Shown here: piece after piece, positions 16,860 to 25,366 of the stretch
Numbering within the stretch: the stretch's first letter is position 1
How the letters are laid out: each line of letters opens with the position of its first letter
Source: an uncultured Actinomycetes bacterium
Lineage (GTDB): Bacteria > Actinomycetota > Acidimicrobiia > Acidimicrobiales > RAAP-2
DNA length: 47,253 nucleotides
NCBI GenBank assembly: GCA_903875425.1
Contig: CAIQWC010000006.1
Location: forward strand, 1-47,253
Reading direction: 5' to 3'
Position numbers and translations under genes: made by a program
The notes under the pieces: model-generated
Told to the model about the DNA's origin: nothing
The model's database searches: none
What the model saw: the letters and a program-made list of their open reading frames with translations, nothing else

Positions 16860-17807
16860 TCAGACTTCGAGGATGATCTTGCCGAGTTTGCTACCGGCAC
16901 TAAAGCGTTCGTAGGCTTCGTTCACGGTATCGAGGCTATAGCGAGCCAGCACCGGCACGCTCAGGGTCCCTTCCGCGAGCGCGGGCAGCAGTACCTGTTT
17001 CATCGCTGCGGCTATCCCAGCCTTCTCTTCTCGGGAGCGTGCTCGAAGCGTTGAGCCGGTAAGCGTGATGCGTCCGGCCATCATGCCAAGCAAGTTGACC
17101 TCGGCCTTGGTGCCGCCGCCGACACCGATAACGACGACGCGAGCGAATTCGTTGAGTGCCGCGAGTACGCCATTGGTCAGACTCGCTGCCCCGACAAGTT
17201 CAACGACGACGTCGTAGGGACCAGCGTCTTTGACGTCGTCGGGATTGACGACCCGATTGGCTCCGAGGGCGACGAGCTCGTCGCGACGGCTGAGATCTCT
17301 GACGCTCGCCGTAACATCAGCGCCGAGGAGCCGACCGATCTGGATGGCGGCGGTGCCTACGCCGCCAGCAGCACCGGTTACCAGTAAGCGCTCGCCTGGG
17401 AGTAAGAAGCCTTGGTTGACGATGGCATCAAAGGCCGTGGTGAAGGCTTCGGGGAATCCGCCAGCGACGACCAAGTCGAGCGAGTCGGGAACGCGAAGCA
17501 AGGTGGTCGCATCGGTTGTCACATGGCTTGCTTGTGCTCCGCCACCCACAATGCCCATCACGCGATCGCCAACGCGAAATCCCTCGACGTCGGGGCCTAA
17601 GGCTTCGATGGTGCCAGCGAACTCAAGGCCGGGAACGTCGACTGGCCACCCAGGTGGTGCGGGGTAGAGACCGCGACGCTGCATGATGTCCGCACCATTG
17701 AGTCCGGCCCCCGCTACGGCAACGAGCACGCAACCAGACTCGGGCAAGGGTGTGGCTCGATCTTGGACTGAGAGGATTTCGTCAGTAATCGTTACGGCGC
17801 GCATCAC
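16860..17807 (-). CDS. NAD(P)H:quinone oxidoreductase, zinc-independent MDR family (QOR/PIG3-like)
   Basis: The 315-residue protein has the MDR fold: an N-terminal GroES-like domain with GLNGADIMQRRGLYPAPPG and VPGLEFAGTIEALG, and a Rossmann domain with LLVTGAAGGVGTAAIQ. It lacks the cysteine cluster of structural-zinc alcohol dehydrogenases, which fits the quinone oxidoreductase subgroup (PIG3/QOR), NADPH-dependent reducers of quinones and enones. The start is GTG at 17807 or ATG at 17804. A TAGCCT -10-like box lies 5 bases before the GTG, so this mRNA may be leaderless. It is divergent from glutathione peroxidase, suggesting a redox theme. Confidence 0.9.
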   Translation of the reverse strand: MMRAVTITDEILSVQDRATPLPESGCVLVAVAGAGLNGADIMQRRGLYPAPPGWPVDVPGLEFAGTIEALGPDVEGFRVGDRVMGIVGGGAQASHVTTDATTLLRVPDSLDLVVAGGFPEAFTTAFDAIVNQGFLLPGERLLVTGAAGGVGTAAIQIGRLLGADVTASVRDLSRRDELVALGANRVVNPDDVKDAGPYDVVVELVGAASLTNGVLAALNEFARVVVIGVGGGTKAEVNLLGMMAGRITLTGSTLRARSREEKAGIAAAMKQVLLPALAEGTLSVPVLARYSLDTVNEAYERFSAGSKLGKIILEV

Positions 17808-17812
17808 CTTTG

Positions 17813-17850
17813 AGGCTAGCGATGTCGAGCGCTGTCGCCGCCGCTAGGGT
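17813..17850. promoter_or_regulatory. Divergent -10 boxes for quinone oxidoreductase and glutathione peroxidase
   Basis: On the minus strand TAGCCT (17818-17813) stands 5 bases before the GTG at 17807. On the plus strand TAGGGT (17845-17850) stands 6 bases before the ATG at 17857. Both match the actinobacterial TANNNT -10, and each would start transcription at or within a few bases of the start codon. No clear -35 hexamer is seen for either. Confidence 0.6.
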
Positions 17851-17856
17851 TCGAGT

Positions 17857-18345
17857 ATGACCCTGTTTGATATTCCCGTAAACCGACTCGATGGAACCGC
17901 TTCGTCTCTCGCCGAGCTCGAAGGAAAGGCCCTGTTACTGGTAAATGTGGCTTCGAAGTGTGGCCTCACCCCTCAGTACGAAGGCCTTGAAGCGCTTCAG
18001 AAGACCTATGAAGAACGGGGTTTCAGTGTCGTTGGCTTCCCTTGTAACCAGTTCGCCGGCCAAGAGCCCGGTAGCGCTGACGAGATCCAGACCTTCTGTT
18101 CCACTACCTATGGCGTGAGCTTCCCGCTCTTTGAGAAGATCGATGTCAATGGCCCCGACCGGCACGCTCTCTACCAGTTGTTGGTAGATACCCCTACCGC
18201 TGAAGGCGAGTCTGGTGACATCACGTGGAACTTTGAGAAGTTCCTCGTGTCTCCCATCGGCCAGATTGTTGGTCGCTTCTCACCGCGTACCGAACCCAAT
18301 GATCCGGCTCTGGTCGCCGCCATCGAGGCCTACCTTCCCGTCTGA
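17857..18345 (+). CDS. Glutathione peroxidase-family (thioredoxin-type) peroxidase
   Basis: The 162-residue enzyme has Cys35 in NVASKCGLTPQY (peroxidatic), Gln69 in FPCNQFAGQEPG and Trp in WNFEKFL, which together are the GPx catalytic set. Cys81 in QTFCSTTYGV matches the resolving cysteine of thioredoxin-dependent GPx, so it probably reduces hydroperoxides using thioredoxin rather than glutathione. The ATG at 17857 has no ribosome binding site but has TAGGGT six bases upstream, pointing to a leaderless message. The HAD phosphatase gene follows after 4 bases. Confidence 0.94.
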   Translation: MTLFDIPVNRLDGTASSLAELEGKALLLVNVASKCGLTPQYEGLEALQKTYEERGFSVVGFPCNQFAGQEPGSADEIQTFCSTTYGVSFPLFEKIDVNGPDRHALYQLLVDTPTAEGESGDITWNFEKFLVSPIGQIVGRFSPRTEPNDPALVAAIEAYLPV

Positions 18346-18349
18346 TTCC

Positions 18350-19015
18350 ATGACCCATCCTCAGGGAGCCATCTTTGACATGGATGGCGTACTCATCGAC
18401 TCAGAGCCTTTGTGGCATGTCGCCGAAGTCGAAATCTTTGGCGAGATTGGTGTTCCCTTGGGTCGTGCCCAAACTCGCTCGACGAAGGGCATGCCCATCG
18501 ATGACGTCACAACGTATTGGTTTGAGCGCTACCCCTGGGAGGGTCCCAGCGTCGCCGAGGTCGCTGACCGCGTTGTCGATCGTGTTACCGAATTAATTTT
18601 TGAGCAAGCACAACCCATCCCGGGAGCGCAAGCGCTCGTTCTGGGTCTCGCTGAGAGGGTTCCCGTTTCGCTGGCGTCTTCTTCGCCCAAGCGGCTTATA
18701 GATGCGGTTCTCGCGTCGCTCGATCTCACTGAGATCTTCGCGCTGCGATGCTCGGCTGAAGACGAGGAGTACGGCAAGCCTCACCCAGCCGTATTCTTGA
18801 GCGCGGCGAAGCGCATGGGTGTTTCGCCCGAACGCTGTGTCGTTATCGAAGATGCCCCCGCTGGTGTCTTGGCCGCTAAGGCCGCGCGCATGGCTTGCAT
18901 CGCTATCCCTGAAGCATCAGAGCGCGAGCATCCCCACATCTTGATCGCGGATCGAATCGTGACCAGCCTCGAACACATCAGTGTCGACGAGGCGCTAAAT
19001 CTCATTGAACCTTAG
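18350..19015 (+). CDS. HAD-superfamily hydrolase, sugar-phosphatase-like (YniC/HxpB type)
   Basis: The 221-residue protein starts MTHPQGAIFDMDGVLIDSE, with nucleophile Asp10 and acid/base Asp12 (HAD motif I). Motif II is SSSPK, motif III KPHP with its Lys, and motif IV VIEDAPAG. The cap segment and STKGMPIDDV resemble 2-deoxyglucose-6-phosphate/hexitol phosphatases and beta-phosphoglucomutases. The start is the ATG 4 bases after the gpx stop; the open frame extends into gpx but that is a shadow. It converges on the GNAT gene with a 4-base overlap. Confidence 0.88.
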   Translation: MTHPQGAIFDMDGVLIDSEPLWHVAEVEIFGEIGVPLGRAQTRSTKGMPIDDVTTYWFERYPWEGPSVAEVADRVVDRVTELIFEQAQPIPGAQALVLGLAERVPVSLASSSPKRLIDAVLASLDLTEIFALRCSAEDEEYGKPHPAVFLSAAKRMGVSPERCVVIEDAPAGVLAAKAARMACIAIPEASEREHPHILIADRIVTSLEHISVDEALNLIEP

Positions 19016-19485
19016 GGTCTGGGTTTTATAAAGCGCTGAGCTAAGGGATAGTCAGAGACTTTTACGGGCAGGGTTTCAACTTGGGTCCAACCTTGCTTCC
19101 GGTAAAAGGCTACGGCTTCGGGTTGTTTGGTTCCCGTTTCGAGTTCGAGGAGTTCGTGGCCAAGTTCGAAGCCTCGTCGTTCGACTTCGTCCATGAGAGT
19201 TTTTGCAAGACCCATGCGCCGGAGATCTGGCCGTATCCAGAGGCGCTTTATTTCGGCGACGCCCTGAGCAACTTCGCGTAGGCCGACGCAGCCGGCGAGG
19301 TGGCCACCTACTCGAGCTACCAAGAAAACACCCCGAGGCGCTTCAAAAGCCGTTTCGTCAAAGGGGTGGCGGTCCGTATCGATCCCGTAGCGACGATCAA
19401 GCTCATCTTCAGCACAGGCCATCATGGCCTTGGCCGGCGTTGAGGCCAGGGCTACCTCATCAATAGTGATACGTGGGCTATTCAT
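19012..19485 (-). CDS. GNAT-family N-acetyltransferase
   Basis: The 157-residue protein has the GNAT core: a strand GVFLVARVGGHLAGCVGLR, then EIKRLWIRPDLRRMGLAKTLMDEVE with the acetyl-CoA pyrophosphate loop (R-R-x-G-x-A), then AVAFYRKQGW. The ATG at 19485, with GCGGAG upstream, is preferred over a 38-codon extension that would overlap the ileS promoter. The acetyl acceptor is unknown. It is divergent from ileS. Confidence 0.88.
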   Translation of the reverse strand: MNSPRITIDEVALASTPAKAMMACAEDELDRRYGIDTDRHPFDETAFEAPRGVFLVARVGGHLAGCVGLREVAQGVAEIKRLWIRPDLRRMGLAKTLMDEVERRGFELGHELLELETGTKQPEAVAFYRKQGWTQVETLPVKVSDYPLAQRFIKPRP

Positions 19486-19539
19486 GCTCCGCTCATCGTA
19501 AGCGAGGACCCTTCGTCCCAGACGCAAGCCGTTGCTCGG

Positions 19540-19571
19540 TAGGATCGGGACTTCAGCTTTACCATGAGGAG
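19540..19571 (+). promoter_or_regulatory. Probable ileS -10 box and ribosome binding site
   Basis: TAGGAT at 19540-19545 fits the TANNNT -10 form seen at other genes in this window, giving a short leader of about 25 bases. GAGGAG at 19566-19571 is a good ribosome binding site for the GTG at 19577. The leader is too short for a T-box, and the conserved T-box sequence is not present between 19486 and 19576. Confidence 0.5.
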
Positions 19572-19576
19572 TACGC

Positions 19577-22500
19577 GTGTTTCGCCCAGTAAGCCCCAAG
19601 ATCGACTTCGTGGCCCTTGAGGTTGCTCAGCTCGACCGCTGGCGCCAGCATGACATATTCGAGCGCTCCATGGCTAACCGCGAAGGCGCTGAACCGTGGG
19701 TCTTCTACGAGGGTCCGCCCACCGCGAACGGTAAACCCGGTCTTCACCACGTCTGGGCCCGCGCGTACAAGGATCTGTTCTGTCGCTTCCACACCATGCG
19801 TGGCAACTTTGTTGGCCGTCGCGCTGGCTGGGATACGCACGGTCTTCCCGTCGAAGTAGAAGTTGAAAAGCGACTCGGTATTTCCGGGAAGAAACAAATT
19901 GAAGATGAAGTGGGGATCGCCGAGTTCACCCGACTCTGCAAAGAGTCGGTGCTCGGCTACGTCGAGGATTGGAAGGTGCTCACTGAGCGCATCGGCTACT
20001 GGACCGATCTTGACGACGCATACTGGACCTTTGATCCGGCTTACGTGGATTCAGTGTGGTGGCAACTCTCTGAGATCTTCAAGAAGGGCTTGTTATACGA
20101 AGATCTTAAAGTCATTCCTTACTGCACTCGCTGCGGTACGTCACTATCGAGCCACGAGTTAGCCCAACCAGGCGTGTACGAGGACGAGTCTGATGAATCG
20201 GCCTACGTTCGCTTCGAACTAGTCGACCCTCCCGAGCACTTGGGCGACGCGACCCACCTCATGGTTTGGACGACGACGCCCTGGACCTTGCTATCGAACA
20301 CTGCGGTGGCTGCAAATCCAGAGATCACCTACGGTGTCGTCGACGGCACCATCGTGGCTGTCGCATTAATTGAATCGATCTATGGCGAAGGGGTGAAGCC
20401 GAGCGCGACCTTTACCGGCGATGTGCTGGTGGGCCAGCGCTACCGACGCCCCTTTAGTGACGTAGCGATTCCCGAAGGGGCTAAGAGCCAGGTCGTCGTT
20501 GACGCAGCCTACGTAACCACGGAGGACGGTACGGGGCTCGTTCACATTTCACCGGCCTTTGGCGAAATTGACCGCCAAGTAGCTCGCGATCACGGTATCG
20601 CCACCTTAAACCCCGTGGACGCGCAAGGAAAGTTCACCGATGCCATTCCTTGGTTGAGCGGCATGCACGTTCGCGAAGCAAACACCACCATTAACGATGA
20701 GTTGGAGCGCCGGGGCAGTTTGTTTAAGCGCATGGATTACCTTCACGCCTTGCCACACTGTTGGCGCTGTAAGTCCATTCTCATCTACTGGGGCAAACCC
20801 AGTTGGTACATCGCCACCTCACAGATCGCTACTCAGATGGTTGCGGAGAACCAGGGAATTGACTGGCACCCCGCGCATATTCGAGATGGCCGCTTCGGCG
20901 AGTGGTTGTCGAACAATGTTGACTGGGCACTCTCTCGTGACCGGTTCTGGGGGACCCCCCTTCCTATTTGGCGCTGCGACGAAGGCCACCTCGTTTGTGT
21001 CAGTTCACGGGCCGAACTCTCGGAGCTCGCTGGCAGGGATGTCTCAGGCGTCGATCCGCATCGACCCGCGATTGATGCAGTGACCATCTCCTGCGCTGAG
21101 TGCGAAGGATCGGGACTATTGAGCACCATGTATCGCGTTGCGCCGGTCATCGACGCATGGTTCGACTCTGGCTCCATGCCCGCGGCTCAAGTCGGCTATC
21201 CGGCGACACCCGGCTCCAAGAATCGCTTTAGCTTCCCAGCAGATTTCATTACTGAAGCCATCGATCAAACCCGTGGTTGGTTCTACTCATTATTGGCGGT
21301 TAACACCTTGGTCTTCGGTGAAGCGCCTTACAAGCACGTGATGTGCTTGGGCCACATCATCGATGCCGACGGCAAGAAGATGTCGAAGTCACAGGGCAAT
21401 ATCATTGAGCCCCACGAGATCCTCGATAGCCTCGGCGCTGATGCCCTGCGCTGGTGGATGTACTCACAAGGCTCGCCTTGGACGCCAACGCGTGTCTCAA
21501 TTCCCGCTATTGAGTCTGCGATGGGTGAAACCTTATCGACCCTGTGGAATACCTACAGTTTCTTCGTAACCTATGCATCGCTTAATGGCTTCGAGCCAAG
21601 CGATCCTGCTATCCCAACTGAGGCCCAGCGCAGTGACCTCGATCGCTGGGTGCTCTCTCGTATGAATGCCACCCTGAAAGAAGTGACGCTTCAGCTCGAG
21701 GATTATGAGCCGTTGCACGCGGCCGTGCCTATCGCCAAACTCGTCGATGACCTCTCCAACTGGTATGTCCGGCGATCTCGCCGGCGCTTCTGGCGTACCG
21801 ATCCATCGATGCCAGCGAGTGATGCCCTCGCAGCCCAAGCCACCTTGCACGAAGTACTGGTTCGAATCTCCGAGATGCTGGCGCCCTTGTGCCCCTTCCT
21901 TGCTGATGAGTTATGGTGCAATTTAACGGGGGCAAAGCCCGAGGATTCTATTCATCTCGCTAACTGGCCCAGTGCCAATACCGGCCTCATTGACGCAGAG
22001 CTAGAAGCGTCGATGGACGTGGCACGTCGGCTCACCTCTATTGGGCGAGCCGCTCGTGCCGAAGCAGGCGTTAAGGTCCGCCAGCCACTTCGTCGCGCTC
22101 TCGTCTTCTTGCCTCCTGGGGCAGCCATTCCCCCCGCGGGCATCGTCGAAGATGAATTGAACGTTGACAGCCTCGAGTTCATGGAAGAAACCAGTGGTGT
22201 TTTGCGCTTCGAACTCGTTCCTAATTTTAAAACTCTGGGTCCTCGACTCGGCGAAGACGTAAAGCACGTGCGTGCCGCCTTAGTCACTGAAGATGCAGCG
22301 CACCTAGCGAGTTTGCTGGAAGCTGGAAGTCCCATCGCGCTTGCTATAGAAGGTCGTAGCATCGAGCTCGGCACGGATGACGTTGAACTACGCGTAAAGG
22401 CCGCAGAAGGCTTTGCGGTCAGTCGCGAAGGTGGTGAAGTTGTTGCGCTTGACTTGGGCCTTGATGAAGATTTGATTCGTCGCGGGGTTGTTCGCGACGT

Positions 22501-22720
22501 CATCCGCCAAATCCAAGATTTGCGCAAATCAACGGGCCTTGCCCTTCAAGATCGTATTGCGATCATCCTTCATGGACTCGAAACCTTAGGTGAAGAAGAT
22601 CTCTCAACGATTGGGGTTGAGGTACTAGGTGTCTCCGTCGTACGCGGCATCGGGACTGGCGAGGCCCATACGCTCGAGCTAGATACTGAGACGGCGAGCG
22701 TATGGATTAGTCGCGTCTAA
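19577..22720 (+). CDS. ileS: Isoleucyl-tRNA synthetase (type 2-like)
   Basis: The 1047-residue class I synthetase has the HIGH-equivalent in PTANGKPGLHHVWAR (residues 48-62) and KMSKS at 601-605. The large insertion between them is the CP1 editing domain with VWTTTPWTL. YCTRCGTSLSSHEL is a paired-cysteine segment typical of IleS. The form TANGxPGLHHV and the length match the eukaryote-like IleS used by actinobacteria, a type usually less sensitive to mupirocin; that sensitivity is family knowledge, not seen here. Start is GTG with GAGGAG 5 bases upstream. Its 3' end overlaps the convergent MarR gene by 14 bases. Confidence 0.97.
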   Translation: MFRPVSPKIDFVALEVAQLDRWRQHDIFERSMANREGAEPWVFYEGPPTANGKPGLHHVWARAYKDLFCRFHTMRGNFVGRRAGWDTHGLPVEVEVEKRLGISGKKQIEDEVGIAEFTRLCKESVLGYVEDWKVLTERIGYWTDLDDAYWTFDPAYVDSVWWQLSEIFKKGLLYEDLKVIPYCTRCGTSLSSHELAQPGVYEDESDESAYVRFELVDPPEHLGDATHLMVWTTTPWTLLSNTAVAANPEITYGVVDGTIVAVALIESIYGEGVKPSATFTGDVLVGQRYRRPFSDVAIPEGAKSQVVVDAAYVTTEDGTGLVHISPAFGEIDRQVARDHGIATLNPVDAQGKFTDAIPWLSGMHVREANTTINDELERRGSLFKRMDYLHALPHCWRCKSILIYWGKPSWYIATSQIATQMVAENQGIDWHPAHIRDGRFGEWLSNNVDWALSRDRFWGTPLPIWRCDEGHLVCVSSRAELSELAGRDVSGVDPHRPAIDAVTISCAECEGSGLLSTMYRVAPVIDAWFDSGSMPAAQVGYPATPGSKNRFSFPADFITEAIDQTRGWFYSLLAVNTLVFGEAPYKHVMCLGHIIDADGKKMSKSQGNIIEPHEILDSLGADALRWWMYSQGSPWTPTRVSIPAIESAMGETLSTLWNTYSFFVTYASLNGFEPSDPAIPTEAQRSDLDRWVLSRMNATLKEVTLQLEDYEPLHAAVPIAKLVDDLSNWYVRRSRRRFWRTDPSMPASDALAAQATLHEVLVRISEMLAPLCPFLADELWCNLTGAKPEDSIHLANWPSANTGLIDAELEASMDVARRLTSIGRAARAEAGVKVRQPLRRALVFLPPGAAIPPAGIVEDELNVDSLEFMEETSGVLRFELVPNFKTLGPRLGEDVKHVRAALVTEDAAHLASLLEAGSPIALAIEGRSIELGTDDVELRVKAAEGFAVSREGGEVVALDLGLDEDLIRRGVVRDVIRQIQDLRKSTGLALQDRIAIILHGLETLGEEDLSTIGVEVLGVSVVRGIGTGEAHTLELDTETASVWISRV

Positions 22721-23198
22721 GCGACGTTTCAATGCTTGAGGTTTCCGTTAACTTGAGAAGCAAAGCGAGTAACGACGTCCGCTCGTCGCAGCTGAGTCGA
22801 GCGGACAGTAGGTAGTCAAGTTGCTCGAGGTGTACTGCGGTTGCCTGTTCGAGTTGCGAAATCCCAGCTGGCGTAAGTGCAACGTAGACGGTCCGTCGGT
22901 CGGTGGGGCAGTTACCTCGATCCACAAAGCCAGCCTCAACCATGCGATCGATGAGCCTGGTCATGCCGCCTGAGCTATATACCGTCTCCTTCGCAACTTC
23001 GCTCATCGTGAGGCGGCCTGACTGACTGCGGCGAATGCGAACCATGACTTCATAGAAGGCGAGGGGTATGCCAGATTGCTCCTCCATCGCTTCTCCTGCC
23101 GCGCGTTGGAGTCTTGCGGCTGATTCGCTCAGGAGACTCAGGAGCATGATGCGCTCGTCATTGACGACCTGGTCGCAATTACTGAGGGTTTCAGTCAC
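22707..23198 (-). CDS. MarR-family transcriptional regulator
   Basis: The 163-residue protein has a winged helix-turn-helix: RLTMSEVAKETVYSSGGMTRLIDRM (turn and recognition helix) and the wing FVDRGNCPTDRRTVYVALTPAG, with the DRR-x-x-x-V-x-LT signature of MarR. GTG start, no ribosome binding site, but TAGGCT (23210-23205) lies six bases upstream, implying a leaderless mRNA. It is divergent from the yceI-like gene, a common MarR-target arrangement, and probably controls it and itself. The ligand is unknown. Confidence 0.93.
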   Translation of the reverse strand: MTETLSNCDQVVNDERIMLLSLLSESAARLQRAAGEAMEEQSGIPLAFYEVMVRIRRSQSGRLTMSEVAKETVYSSGGMTRLIDRMVEAGFVDRGNCPTDRRTVYVALTPAGISQLEQATAVHLEQLDYLLSARLSCDERTSLLALLLKLTETSSIETSLRRD

Positions 23199-23204
23199 GG
23201 ATAG

Positions 23205-23298
23205 AGCCTAGCATTTCGTTGTTAAGAAAGAATCTGTTTGACAAATAATTGCTAAAGCAGGTAGTTTGAGGGAGCAAAATAATCCATCCCACAAGGAG
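23205..23298. promoter_or_regulatory. Divergent MarR / YceI-family promoter region
   Basis: For the plus-strand gene: TTGACA at 23238-23243, 18-base spacer, TAGTTT at 23262-23267, and AAGGAG at 23293-23298 before the ATG at 23306. A small palindrome, TGCTAAAGCA (23250-23259), sits in the spacer and could be the MarR operator. For the minus-strand gene: TAGGCT at 23210-23205, six bases before the GTG. Confidence 0.65.
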
Positions 23299-23305
23299 AA
23301 AACAT

Positions 23306-23851
23306 ATGAGCCAGCTCCCCCAAGCGGGTACCTACAGCGTTGACGCCGTCCACTCATCGGTCAGCTTCGTTGCCCGTCACCTTGTCGCGTCCAAAGTGCG
23401 CGGTAATTTTACCGAGTTCGAAGGCACGATTGCGATAGGCGACAGTGCCGAGACTTCCACGGTTAGCGCCACGATTCAGGCAGCCTCGATTACGACCCAC
23501 AACGAAATGCGTGACGGCCACCTGCAGTCACCTGATTTCCTCGACCTCGAGAACCATCCCACGTTGACCTTTGTGTCAACATCCATCTCCGATAAGGGCA
23601 ACGATCACTATGCCCTCGCTGGCGACCTAACGATCCGTGGCATCACGAAGTCAGTCGTCTGGGACCTTGAGTATCTCGGTACGAGTCCGGGTATGGCTCC
23701 GGGCGTGACGATTGCGGGCTTCGAAGCTCACCTCGAGATTGATCGTCGTGACTACGGCGTCAACTTTGAGGGCACCCTAGAAAATGGAAGCCTCATCGTG
23801 TCGAACAAGGTCAACCTTGTTCTAGAAATTGAAGCGGCCAAGCAAGACTAG
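23306..23851 (+). CDS. YceI-family lipocalin-like protein
   Basis: The 181-residue protein fits the YceI beta-barrel family: TYSVDAVHSSVSFVARHL at the start, a middle block with NEMRDGHLQSPDFLDLENHP, and LTIRGITKSVVWDLE followed by FEAHLEIDRRDYGVNF. YceI proteins bind long-chain isoprenoids or fatty amides. No signal peptide is present, so this one is probably cytoplasmic, unlike E. coli YceI. It has its own promoter, divergent from a MarR gene, and ends before a strong terminator. Confidence 0.93.
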   Translation: MSQLPQAGTYSVDAVHSSVSFVARHLVASKVRGNFTEFEGTIAIGDSAETSTVSATIQAASITTHNEMRDGHLQSPDFLDLENHPTLTFVSTSISDKGNDHYALAGDLTIRGITKSVVWDLEYLGTSPGMAPGVTIAGFEAHLEIDRRDYGVNFEGTLENGSLIVSNKVNLVLEIEAAKQD

Positions 23852-23876
23852 GCCTCGCCATCTAGCGGACTATGAA

Positions 23877-23908
23877 AGAAGGGCTCGACCATGTGGTCGG
23901 GCCCTTCT
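23877..23908. terminator. Bidirectional intrinsic terminator
   Basis: Arms 23877-23890 and 23895-23908 form a 14-base-pair stem (one G-T pair) with the loop ATGT. It lies between the convergent YceI and glutamine synthetase-like genes. The downstream T content is modest (TGTTCAT). Confidence 0.85.
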
Positions 23909-23925
23909 GTTCATATCAGGTCAAC

Positions 23926-25281
23926 CTAGATGCGTTCGAAATTGCGCATGAGTTCCCAGTCAGTGACGTGCGAGTTCGCCTTGGCCCACTCTTGACGGGC
24001 CGTATTGGTGAAGTGATAGTGGACGTCGGATCCAAAAATTGCGTCAGCCATGGTGGAGTTTTCGAAGTACCGCAGTGACTCTGCCAGGTCCGTTGGAAGT
24101 CGATCCAGGTTCTTGGCAATGTAGGCGTTCCCGTCGAAAGGCTCCGGTAGTTCGAGCTGATGCTCGATGCCGTAGAGACCTGCGCCAATGGCTGCTGCTA
24201 ACGAGATGTAGGGATTAACGTCGGCACCGGGAACGCGCATTTCAATACGGCGCCCAGCGCCATGACCGACGATGCGGTACCCGCAGGTTCGGTTGTCGAG
24301 ACCCCAGGCAATGGCGGTAGGGGCCCAAGAATCAGGTACGTAGCGGCGATACGAGTTGACGTAGGGCGCGTGGCACCAGGCCAATTCCTTGCCGCCGGCC
24401 ATCTGTCCGGCCAAGAATTGCTGGCCCAGCGTGGAGAGGCCACTCGGTGTTGATGGATCATCCATGAGGGGCGCCTTGGTCTTGGCATCCCAGAGGCTGG
24501 CGTGAATGTGGCAACTCGATCCAGAGTCAGCCATGGTCCACTTAGCCATGAAGGTGGCAGCGAGACCTTCTTGGTCAGCAATTTCCTTGATGCCATTTTT
24601 GAATACCAAGTGACGATCTGCGGTTTCGAGCGGCTCGGCGTAGCGCAAGATGACCTCGTGTTGTCCCCGGCCCGCTTCGCCCTTCGAGGATTCGACGGGA
24701 AGTCCTGCCGCAAGCATTTCGTTTCGGATGCGAGCTAAGACATGCTCATCACGCGAGGTTTGAAGTAATTGGTAGTCCTCGATCGTGCTTGCGTGTGGGG
24801 TGAGGTGCTGCCATCCTTGGGCGGCTGCTTGCTCAAACGACTCGTGGAAAAGGTAGAATTCAAGTTCCGTAGCGCAGTTGACAACAAACCCCATGTCGGC
24901 AGCCCGCTCTACCTGGCGCCTGAGTACCTGTCGGGGCGAGACCGCTATGGGTTCCCCGTTCGTGTCAGTGAGGTCGCAGATCACAAAGGCGGTTCCCGGT
25001 TGCCAGGGTAGGACCCGAAGGGTGCTCATGTCGACCGTGGCCACCATGTCGCCATAGCCGCGCTCCCAGTTAGCGAACGCATAGCCCGGCAAGGGGCTCA
25101 TCTCGATATCGATACCCAAGAGGTAGTCACAGGCCTCCATGCCGCCCTTGAGAACGTGGTCCAAAAAGAATTGCGCCGTGTTGCGCTTTCCTACGGGTCG
25201 GCCCTGGAGGTCGGGGAAGGCGGTAATCACCGTATGGATCTCGCCGGTGCCTACTGCATGAGTGAGTTGGTCCAAGTTCAT
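23926..25281 (-). CDS. Glutamine synthetase-family enzyme, probable gamma-glutamylpolyamine synthetase
   Basis: The 451-residue protein has the GS beta-grasp and catalytic domains: ATELEFYLF (metal-binding Glu), GEAGRGQHEVILR (ExxxxGQxE), MAKWTMADSGSSCHIHAS (nucleotide/Glu loop), GHGAGRRIEMRVPGADVNPY (ATP and Arg region). It lacks the adenylylation-site tail of GlnA1 and is closest in style to PuuA/GlnA3 enzymes that glutamylate putrescine and longer polyamines. It is 13 kb from the polyamine island but fits the same metabolism. The ATG at 25281 has no obvious ribosome binding site. The polyamine assignment is moderate; amine or ethanolamine ligases are close relatives. Confidence 0.85.
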   Translation of the reverse strand: MNLDQLTHAVGTGEIHTVITAFPDLQGRPVGKRNTAQFFLDHVLKGGMEACDYLLGIDIEMSPLPGYAFANWERGYGDMVATVDMSTLRVLPWQPGTAFVICDLTDTNGEPIAVSPRQVLRRQVERAADMGFVVNCATELEFYLFHESFEQAAAQGWQHLTPHASTIEDYQLLQTSRDEHVLARIRNEMLAAGLPVESSKGEAGRGQHEVILRYAEPLETADRHLVFKNGIKEIADQEGLAATFMAKWTMADSGSSCHIHASLWDAKTKAPLMDDPSTPSGLSTLGQQFLAGQMAGGKELAWCHAPYVNSYRRYVPDSWAPTAIAWGLDNRTCGYRIVGHGAGRRIEMRVPGADVNPYISLAAAIGAGLYGIEHQLELPEPFDGNAYIAKNLDRLPTDLAESLRYFENSTMADAIFGSDVHYHFTNTARQEWAKANSHVTDWELMRNFERI

Positions 25282-25354
25282 GGATTCATTGTTGCCTGCT
25301 TAGGGCTTCTGTGCCAACTCCCTCGGCCGACTCCCTCTCAGGGTCTCTCTTGGC

Positions 25355-25366
25355 TAGGGTTAGGGG
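25355..25366 (+). promoter_or_regulatory. -10 box of the small membrane protein gene
   Basis: TAGGGT at 25355-25360 is followed by six bases and then GTG at 25367, the same spacing as at the glutathione peroxidase gene (TAGGGT, six bases, ATG). Transcription would start at or next to the start codon. Confidence 0.5.

Noticed and set aside
18215-18349. Extended N-terminus of the HAD phosphatase
   Set aside because: It overlaps the 3' end of the glutathione peroxidase gene in another frame; HAD motif I begins right after the ATG at 18350.
19486-19576. Possible T-box leader of ileS
   Set aside because: The interval is only 91 bases, with a likely -10 at 19540, and lacks the conserved T-box sequence and a terminator.
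21952-22527. 191-codon minus-strand frame inside ileS
   Set aside because: Low-complexity Ser/Arg/Ala composition typical of a shadow of a real coding strand.
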